NCBI GenBank assembly: GCA_017883345.1
Contig: JADGNT010000018.1
Coordinates: 1 to 16,173 of the forward strand
DNA: 16,173 nucleotides
Direction of reading: 5' to 3'
DNA from: Candidatus Solibacter sp.
GTDB lineage: Bacteria > Acidobacteriota > Terriglobia > Bryobacterales > Bryobacteraceae
The notes beneath the pieces were generated by a model. It had not been told where the DNA came from. It saw only the letters and a list, made by a program, of their open reading frames with translations, and ran no database searches. Below, piece after piece: positions 5,275 to 10,726 of this stretch. Numbering within the stretch: position 1 is the first letter of the stretch; each line of letters starts with the position of its first letter. Position numbers and translations under genes: made by a program.

Positions 5275-7812
5275 ATGCGCAGACTCGCTCCGATTGCGGC
5301 TCTCTTCCTGCTCGCGCTTCCCGCCATGGCGGCCCGCCAGATCGCCCTGGTCACCGAGGGCGAACTCGGGCCCCCGGCCCGACATGGACTGGCCAAACTA
5401 CAGGAAGCCCTGCGCGCCAAAGGCTTCGATATCACCGCCTCCGTCGCGCAAGCCGACTACGTGATTCTCGCCGGCGTCACTCTCGCAGGCACCGGGGCAT
5501 CGGCCACCTTGCAGGAGTTTCAGGCTCCCGTGCCCGCCGGCCGCGAGTCGCTCACCATCTGGCGCGGCCGCTACCGGAACAAGCCCGCCATCGCCCTCCG
5601 CGGAAGCGACGCGCGGGGGCTCATGTACGCCGCGCTCGACACCGCCGACCGCGTCGGCTGGAGCTCCGGCGACCCCTTCCAGTATGTCCGCAACACCACC
5701 GAGAAGCCCTACCTCGCCGAACGCGGCATCTCCATGTACACCATGCAGCGCGCCTACTTTGAGAGCCGCCTGTACGACGAAGCGCACTGGAAGCGCTACT
5801 TCGACACGCTGGCCGCCGACCGCATCAACAGCTTCGTGGTTATCTTCGGGTACGAGAACGGCGGCTTCATGGCGCCGCTGTATCCCTTCTTTTTCGACGT
5901 GAAGGAATTCCCCAGCGTCGAAATGGTGGGTCTCACCAAGCCCCAGCAGGCGCGCAACACGGCGGCGTTTCAAAGCATGATCCGCCTGGCGCACGAGCGC
6001 GGCATTGCGGTGACCGCCGGCATCTGGGACCACATCTATCGCGGCGGCGTGCAGGGCGGCGGCATTCCGGGCGCGGCGCAAAACGCGGGCCAGCGCGTGC
6101 CCGGCCTGGTGTGGGGCGTCACGGCGGACAATCTGGCGAGCTATAACAAAGCCGCGCTGCGGCGCTTCCTGGAAGTCTTCCCGGAAATCGACGCCATCCA
6201 GTTCCGCATGCACGACGAAAGCGGACTCAAGCCGGCGGAGATCCAGCCGTTCTGGCACGACGTCTTCAGCGACATCAAGCAGACCCACCCCAATCTGCGC
6301 CTCGATCTGCGCGCCAAGGGATTGCCCGACGCGGTGATCGACGACGCCCTGAATCTCGGCCTCAAGGCCAAGATCAGCACCAAGTATTGGATGGAGCAGA
6401 TGGGGCTGCCATTCCATCCCACCCACATCAATACCGAGGACCAGCGCAATCGCCGCCACAGTTACGCCGATCTGCTGCGCTATCCGCAGCGCTACCGCGT
6501 GCACTGGCAACTGTGGAGCGGCGGCACCACCCGTCTGCTGCTCTGGGGCGACCCGGACTACGTGCGCCGCTTCGCCTCTACCGTGCGGCTGTACGATGGC
6601 GACAGCTTCGAGATCAACGAAATGCTCGCCACCAAAATGCTGGGCGAGCCGCACGACGAAAAGCCGCTCGAAATCCTCAACCCCGCCTACCGTTTCTACG
6701 ATTACGAGTTCGAGCGATACTGGCAGTTCTACCGCCTGTGGGGCCGGCTGACTTACAATCCCGAAACTCCGGCCGAGGTCTGGGAGCACGAGTTCACCGC
6801 GCGTTTCGGAGCCGCCGGCGCGTCGCTGAGTAACGCGCTCCAACTGGCCAGCCGGGTACTGCCGCGTATCGTGGCGGCCAGCTATCGATACTCGAACTTC
6901 CCCACCACGCGCGGATGGGCGGAGATGAATCGCCAGGGCAGCCTGCCGGAATACGCGGGTGAACAGGGCAGCGACATCCAGCAGTTCCTCAACGTGCGCG
7001 AGGAAGCCCGGAGCATTGTCGAGGGCAGCGATACCGCGATGCGCCGGCCGGAAGAGACCAGCCGCTGGTTCGAGCAGACGGCGGACGGCATCCTGGCGCA
7101 GGTCGCGCTGGCGGAAAAAGCCAATGGGCGCGCCGGCGGCAAGGAGTTCCTCACCACGGTCGCCGACCTGAGGATTCTCGCCGGCCTGGCGCGCTATCAT
7201 GCCGAACGCCTGCTGGCAGGGGTCTGCTACAACCTCTACAGGGAGACCGGCGACCTCGGGTCTTTCGACGAAGCCATCGGGTTCGAGAAAAAGGCGCTCG
7301 ATGCCTGGGGCGGGATGGTCGCTGCGGCGGGCGACGTTTACAGCGAGAACCTCGCCTTCGGCGCGCACGCCGTCGGCTTCAGCCGCCACTGGAAGGAGGA
7401 GTACCAGCTCCTTTCCCGCAACTTCGAACAGCTCCAGGCCGAACGGCGGACAGCCGTGGCGAAGGCGGGCGCCACGCATTTCGCGCTGCATGAGGTTGGC
7501 GGCGCGGCGCCGTCCGCCCGCCTCTTGCCGGTGGCTCCCAACCTCGAAATCGCGGCGCGGGTGACCGCTCCCGCCGGCGTGAAGTGGGTCCGGCTGCGCT
7601 ATCGTCACGTCACGCAGTACGAGGATTACCAGACGGCCGAGATGACGCTCGATACCAAAACGGGTAACTACTCGGCGCGCATTCCGGCGGCGTTCGACAA
7701 CCCCAAGTGGGACTTGATGTACTTCATCGAGGTGGTGGACCGGAAGGGCGCCGGCCGCATGTTCCCCGACCTGGAAGTGGAGACCCCGTACGTGGCGCTC
7801 GCGGGGCATTGA
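5275..7812 (+). CDS. Large secreted glycoside-hydrolase-like protein (GH67/GH20-type N-domain plus TIM barrel)
   Basis: The protein has 845 residues from the ATG at 5275; a GTG two codons upstream is less likely. MRRLAPIAALFLLALPAMA is a clear signal peptide, so it is exported. Residues 20-125 look like the alpha/beta domain that precedes the barrel in GH67 alpha-glucuronidases and GH20 hexosaminidases (LQEALRAKGFDI, ADYVILAG, ALRGSDARGLMYAALDTADRV). Residues 140-480 resemble a TIM barrel (LAERGISMYTMQ, WKRYFDTLAADRINSFVVIF, QFRMHDESGL, LDLRAKG). D314-E315 in the HDES segment are candidate catalytic acids. A helical region follows, and about residues 735-830 may form a C-terminal beta sandwich. 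I cannot assign a CAZy family or substrate; plant or microbial polysaccharide breakdown is an inference. It reads towards the SMR-like pair, with a hairpin repeat between. Confidence 0.75.
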   Translation: MRRLAPIAALFLLALPAMAARQIALVTEGELGPPARHGLAKLQEALRAKGFDITASVAQADYVILAGVTLAGTGASATLQEFQAPVPAGRESLTIWRGRYRNKPAIALRGSDARGLMYAALDTADRVGWSSGDPFQYVRNTTEKPYLAERGISMYTMQRAYFESRLYDEAHWKRYFDTLAADRINSFVVIFGYENGGFMAPLYPFFFDVKEFPSVEMVGLTKPQQARNTAAFQSMIRLAHERGIAVTAGIWDHIYRGGVQGGGIPGAAQNAGQRVPGLVWGVTADNLASYNKAALRRFLEVFPEIDAIQFRMHDESGLKPAEIQPFWHDVFSDIKQTHPNLRLDLRAKGLPDAVIDDALNLGLKAKISTKYWMEQMGLPFHPTHINTEDQRNRRHSYADLLRYPQRYRVHWQLWSGGTTRLLLWGDPDYVRRFASTVRLYDGDSFEINEMLATKMLGEPHDEKPLEILNPAYRFYDYEFERYWQFYRLWGRLTYNPETPAEVWEHEFTARFGAAGASLSNALQLASRVLPRIVAASYRYSNFPTTRGWAEMNRQGSLPEYAGEQGSDIQQFLNVREEARSIVEGSDTAMRRPEETSRWFEQTADGILAQVALAEKANGRAGGKEFLTTVADLRILAGLARYHAERLLAGVCYNLYRETGDLGSFDEAIGFEKKALDAWGGMVAAAGDVYSENLAFGAHAVGFSRHWKEEYQLLSRNFEQLQAERRTAVAKAGATHFALHEVGGAAPSARLLPVAPNLEIAARVTAPAGVKWVRLRYRHVTQYEDYQTAEMTLDTKTGNYSARIPAAFDNPKWDLMYFIEVVDRKGAGRMFPDLEVETPYVALAGH

Positions 7813-7921
7813 TTGTGGGGCGGACCCCCCGGTCCGCAGCCGACGCCCCCGTCGGCTTGCGCGATATGGATGAAGAGCGGGTCCAGGGGGACCCGCGCGG
7901 ACCAGGGGGTCCGCCCCACAA
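7813..7921. repeat. 109-bp nested inverted-repeat element
   Basis: The outer arms 7813-7837 and 7897-7921 are 25 bases long and reverse-complementary except for one position; each begins or ends with TTGTGGGGCGGACCCCC. Inside are two further perfect hairpins: GCCGAC/GTCGGC (starting about 7839) and GCGGGTCC/GGACCCGC (about 7877-7896), giving a cloverleaf-like fold. It fills the gap between two convergent genes, so it may also end transcription from both sides. I associate GTGGGGCGGACC-type elements with dispersed non-coding repeats in Acidobacteria and other environmental bacteria. Any frames through it, such as WGGPPGPQP, are not genes. Confidence 0.8.
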
Positions 7922-7923
7922 AG

Positions 7924-8271
7924 CTAACTCCCCATGCCCACGAAGCAGACGCCCAGCAGTATCAGCCCCAGCCCCATAAATTTCTGTTTGGTCAGCGCCT
8001 CGTTGAAGAACAGCTTGGCCCACAACAGCCCCCACACGTATCCCAGCGACACCATGGGATAGAGCACCGAAAGCTGCCCGTCCTTGATGCCCCACGCGTA
8101 GAACACGCTGGAACCCAAAAACAGCCCGATGCCGAACAGCAGCTTGGGATTCAGGAAGCTCCAGATGGAGCGCGTCAGATGCGCCGACCCCATCTTGAGG
8201 AATGCCATCCCGAAGGATCCGATCACCGAAGCGATAAACACCAACAGCATCGATCTCTCCAGCGGGGTCAT
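7924..8271 (-). CDS. Four-TM small transporter subunit, EamA/SMR-like (ArnE/F-like), partner 2
   Basis: A 115-residue inner-membrane protein with four hydrophobic segments (about residues 7-27, 42-62, 67-88 and 94-113). The pattern FYAWGIKDGQLSVLYPMVSLGYVWGLLWAKLFFNEALT matches half-size EamA/SMR proteins such as the ArnE and ArnF lipid-carrier flippase subunits. The membrane glutamate of TM1 that drives drug export in EmrE is absent here (TM1 is about LLVFIASVIGSFGMAF), which argues against a classical multidrug exporter. Its ATG overlaps the stop of the upstream gene as ATGA (8268-8271), so both are translated as a pair and probably form a heterodimer. Substrate unknown; a lipid-linked sugar is one possibility. 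Confidence 0.75.
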   Translation of the reverse strand: MTPLERSMLLVFIASVIGSFGMAFLKMGSAHLTRSIWSFLNPKLLFGIGLFLGSSVFYAWGIKDGQLSVLYPMVSLGYVWGLLWAKLFFNEALTKQKFMGLGLILLGVCFVGMGS

Positions 8272-8663
8272 TTGTTCCCCCGCCGGCCCATCACCGCGAC
8301 ACCCAGCACAATGGTCACGATCCCCACGTTCTTATAAATATTGGATGGTTCGCCCAGCAGGGTATAGCTCGCCAGGGTGGTCCACACATAGGTCAGCGCG
8401 ATGATCGGGTACAACAACGACATTTCGCCGTTTTTGAGCGCCAGGACCATCATCAGCGTATTGATGCCGTAGAGCGCGTATCCGGCAATCAACGGTATGT
8501 TGGTCACCAGCGCCGCCAGATGCGGCGAGAAGTGGTTCATGCCGGTCTTAATTAGCAATTGCGCCGCCGAGCCTAGAATCGTGCAGGCAAAAACCAGCAG
8601 GAAGGAGTTGCGGCGGGCGCGCGGATCGGACTGTGGAATGGCGATTGTGGCAGTTGTGCTCAA
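8268..8663 (-). CDS. Four-TM small transporter subunit, EamA/SMR-like (ArnE/F-like), partner 1
   Basis: A 131-residue protein with a soluble N-terminal leader of about 20 residues and four hydrophobic segments. It shares the ALKNGEMSLLYPIIALTYVWTTLASYTLLGE signature with its downstream partner, indicating an old duplication. TM1 (FLLVFACTILGSAAQLLIKTG) lacks the EmrE-type glutamate. The start is a TTG at 8661-8663; no in-frame ATG or GTG gives a full first helix, and no strong Shine-Dalgarno is visible. It lies divergently from the signal peptidase gene, 46 bases apart, so the two promoters share a very short region. Paired half-size subunits with ATGA overlap usually work as a heterodimer. 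Confidence 0.75.
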   Translation of the reverse strand: MSTTATIAIPQSDPRARRNSFLLVFACTILGSAAQLLIKTGMNHFSPHLAALVTNIPLIAGYALYGINTLMMVLALKNGEMSLLYPIIALTYVWTTLASYTLLGEPSNIYKNVGIVTIVLGVAVMGRRGNK

Positions 8664-8695
8664 CGGGTCTGAAACCAGGATAACAAGGATTTCGC

Positions 8696-8701
8696 TAGAA
8701 T
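8696..8701 (+). promoter_or_regulatory. -10-like TAGAAT just ahead of lepB
   Basis: TAGAAT differs from TATAAT at one position and lies eight bases before the GTG start at 8710. Transcription would begin at about 8708-8710, giving an almost leaderless mRNA. This agrees with the lack of a well-placed Shine-Dalgarno; the only AAGGA is 20 bases upstream. No good -35 is seen. Confidence 0.4.
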
Positions 8702-8709
8702 GAATAGCT

Positions 8710-9504
8710 GTGGATCCAGAAAACGTAGTAGTAGTGGCGGACGAAGAGCCTTCGGGTGCATTCGATTACCCGCCGCCGGAACCGCAACGCGGTTTCATCG
8801 CGGAATGGGCCGTCACCATCATCCTGCTCCTGTTCGGCACCACGAACCTGGTGCAGGCCTTCGTGATCCCCACCGGATCGATGGAAGACACGCTGCTGAT
8901 CGGCGACCATCTGCTGGTGGATAAACTCGCTTTCTCCCCTTCGGGCCCCGTCTCGAAACGAATTCTTCCATACACCGATGTCCAGCGCGGCGATATCATT
9001 GTCTTCCGCTACCCCGTCGAAATCCAGCAGACGTTCGTGAAGCGCTGCATCGGTGTTCCGGGCGACCGCATCAAGCTGGTGGACAAGCAGTTGATCCTCA
9101 ACGGCCACGCGGTCAACGAGCCGTACGTTTACCACAAAACCGAATACATCGATTCGTATCGCGACAATTTCCCGAGTGAGCCCAACGTGCATGTGGCCGA
9201 TTCCGCCAGCGACATGCTCAACAACCACATGGTCAACGGCGAGGTGGTGGTGCCGCCGGGCTTCTATTTCGCCATGGGCGACAACCGCGATTCTTCGCTG
9301 GACAGCCGCTACTGGGGCTTCGTGCCGGGCGCCAACATCATCGGCAAACCGCTGATTATCTACTGGTCTTACGATGCACCCACCGAAGCCCTCTCCAAGC
9401 CGATGATTTCGATGGACCATCTGCTCGACCTGGTGCAACATTTCCCGTCCAAGACCCGCTGGCGGCGGACCTTCCGCCTGATTCGCGGCTACCCCTTGAA
9501 ATAA
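8710..9504 (+). CDS. lepB: Signal peptidase I
   Basis: This inner-membrane serine protease of 264 residues removes signal peptides from Sec- and Tat-exported proteins. One N-terminal membrane anchor (about residues 33-51) precedes the catalytic box B, PTGSMEDTL, with Ser57 as nucleophile. Box D, VKRCIGVPGD, carries the general base Lys111. Box E is GDNRDSSLDSRYWGFV. All S26 family hallmarks are present, so it should be active. The start is GTG at 8710 because a TGA lies in frame nine bases upstream and no other start precedes the anchor. The acidic, proline-containing N-terminal 28 residues are cytoplasmic. It is followed after one base by manC, which points to one transcript. The short divergent region upstream holds a TAGAAT -10-like element. 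Confidence 0.95.
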   Translation: MDPENVVVVADEEPSGAFDYPPPEPQRGFIAEWAVTIILLLFGTTNLVQAFVIPTGSMEDTLLIGDHLLVDKLAFSPSGPVSKRILPYTDVQRGDIIVFRYPVEIQQTFVKRCIGVPGDRIKLVDKQLILNGHAVNEPYVYHKTEYIDSYRDNFPSEPNVHVADSASDMLNNHMVNGEVVVPPGFYFAMGDNRDSSLDSRYWGFVPGANIIGKPLIIYWSYDAPTEALSKPMISMDHLLDLVQHFPSKTRWRRTFRLIRGYPLK

Positions 9505-9505
9505 C

Positions 9506-10579
9506 ATGAACCGACATCATTACGGCCTCATCCTCGCCGGAGGGCGCGGTACGCGCTTCTGGCCGCGCAGCCGGAAGCGCTCCGCCAAACAGGTGCTCAA
9601 CGTGGTCGGCGATCGCAGCCTGATTCAGTCCACGGTGGACCGGCTGACGCCGCTGATCTCTGCCGAGCGCCTGTGGGTGCTGACCAACGACCACCTCCGC
9701 GACATCATCGTCAAGCAGCTCCCCGGGGTTCCCCGGAATCAGATCCTGGCCGAACCCATGCAGCGCAACACCGCGCCCGCCATCGGTCTGGCGGCGCAGA
9801 TTCTGCACTCCCTGGACCCCGGCGCGGTGATGGGCGTGTTCCCCTCCGACCACGTGATTGGCAAAATCCCGCAGTACCGCGCCGTCATCCGGGCCGCCTT
9901 CAAGGCCGCCGCCGGCCGCCACCTCGTGGTGGTCGGCATCCAACCCCGCTGGCCCGAAACCGGGTACGGCTACATCGAATTCCCCCGCGGAAGCGCCGCC
10001 GGAGGCGCCTCCCTGGCGGTGCGCCGTTTCCACGAAAAGCCCGAACTGGCCAAAGCCAAACGCTACCTCAAAGCCGGCAATTTCTTTTGGAATTCCGGCA
10101 TGTTTTTCTGGCGCTGCGACGTGCTGCTCGACCAATTGCGCCAGCACCTGCCGCGCACCGCCACCGTGCTGGCATCCCTGCCCCGCTTCGGTTCGCGAGC
10201 CTTCGCCGCCCGCCTCAAGCAGGCCTTTCCGCTGTGCGACAACATCTCCATCGACTACGCGGTGCTGGAAAGAGCTGCCGGGGTGCACGGCATTGCCGCG
10301 GGCGATTTTGGCTGGAACGACGTGGGAAGCTGGAATGCCGTCTACGAGCTTCTGGAACGCGACTCGCAGGGGAATTCCATCGCTCTGGAATCGATCGCGC
10401 TGGATTCCCACAACAACTTCGTGGACGCCCGCGGCAAAGTCGTGGCGCTGATCGGCGTCAAGGATCTGATCGTGGTCGATACGCCGGACGCCCTCCTCGT
10501 CGCCGCCCGCGACCGCGCGCAGCAGGTCGGCGATATCGTCAAGGCCCTGGAACAGCGCAACCGGCACGATCTGCTGTAA
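9506..10579 (+). CDS. manC: Mannose-1-phosphate guanylyltransferase
   Basis: A cytoplasmic nucleotidyltransferase of 357 residues that makes GDP-mannose from mannose 1-phosphate and GTP, feeding exopolysaccharide, glycan or lipid glycosylation. The nucleotide-binding signature LAGGRGTRFWPRSRKRSAKQ sits at residues 10-29. Further family motifs are AEPMQRNTAPAIGLAA, GVFPSDHVIG, PETGYGYIE, FHEKPELAKAKRYL, FFWNSGMFFW and DFGWNDVGSW. The length fits the single-domain enzyme; the C-terminal cupin (phosphomannose isomerase) domain of bifunctional ManC/AlgA is absent. Its ATG is one base after the lepB stop, so the two are co-transcribed. A short palindrome lies just after the stop. Confidence 0.93.
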   Translation: MNRHHYGLILAGGRGTRFWPRSRKRSAKQVLNVVGDRSLIQSTVDRLTPLISAERLWVLTNDHLRDIIVKQLPGVPRNQILAEPMQRNTAPAIGLAAQILHSLDPGAVMGVFPSDHVIGKIPQYRAVIRAAFKAAAGRHLVVVGIQPRWPETGYGYIEFPRGSAAGGASLAVRRFHEKPELAKAKRYLKAGNFFWNSGMFFWRCDVLLDQLRQHLPRTATVLASLPRFGSRAFAARLKQAFPLCDNISIDYAVLERAAGVHGIAAGDFGWNDVGSWNAVYELLERDSQGNSIALESIALDSHNNFVDARGKVVALIGVKDLIVVDTPDALLVAARDRAQQVGDIVKALEQRNRHDLL

Positions 10580-10585
10580 TCCACG

Positions 10586-10605
10586 GTAAATACTCCGGTA
10601 TTTAC
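10586..10605. promoter_or_regulatory. Perfect palindrome downstream of manC (operator or weak terminator)
   Basis: GTAAATAC (10586-10593) and GTATTTAC (10598-10605) are exact reverse complements around TCCG, six bases after the manC stop. The stem is AT-rich and followed by only three T residues, which makes a strong terminator unlikely. The dyad form and its position about 110 bases before the next promoter-like element would suit a regulator binding site. Which role applies cannot be told from sequence. Confidence 0.45.
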
Positions 10606-10650
10606 TTTGGATATCGGGGATCGATACGCCAATGTTTATGGGAACTTAAA

Positions 10651-10702
10651 AAGAATATTTCGGAATATTTTTCGCTATTTTTCGCACATTTTCCGCTATA
10701 GT
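10651..10702 (+). promoter_or_regulatory. Phased T-tract (curved) promoter region with TATAGT -10
   Basis: In a GC-rich window, T-tracts recur at about 10-base intervals (near 10658-10660, 10668-10672, 10678-10682 and 10689-10692), in phase with the helix, as in intrinsically bent DNA or UP elements. They lead directly to TATAGT at 10697-10702, a near-consensus -10. No clear TTGACA-like -35 is present. The predicted transcript start near 10709 lies downstream of the longest possible TTG start of the next gene (10607), which helps settle that gene's start. Confidence 0.55.
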
Positions 10703-10726
10703 AATGGTGCGCAGGGTGTGCCTATT

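Noticed and set aside
5398..7809. Very long open frame (about 800 codons) on the minus strand opposite the large hydrolase
   Set aside because: It is a GC-bias shadow: no recognisable domain, no signal, composition of an antisense reading, and the plus-strand frame has a signal peptide and barrel motifs.
7813..8337. Small proteins read through the inverted repeat (WGGPPGPQP and VGRTPRSAADAPVG types)
   Set aside because: These are translations of a non-coding repeat, and both strands give equally plausible-looking text because the element is palindromic.
10607..10726. Upstream extension of the zinc-finger protein from a TTG
   Set aside because: The stretch is AT-rich, encodes repetitive RIFRNIFRYFSHIFRY-type residues and contains the TATAGT promoter element and phased T-tracts.
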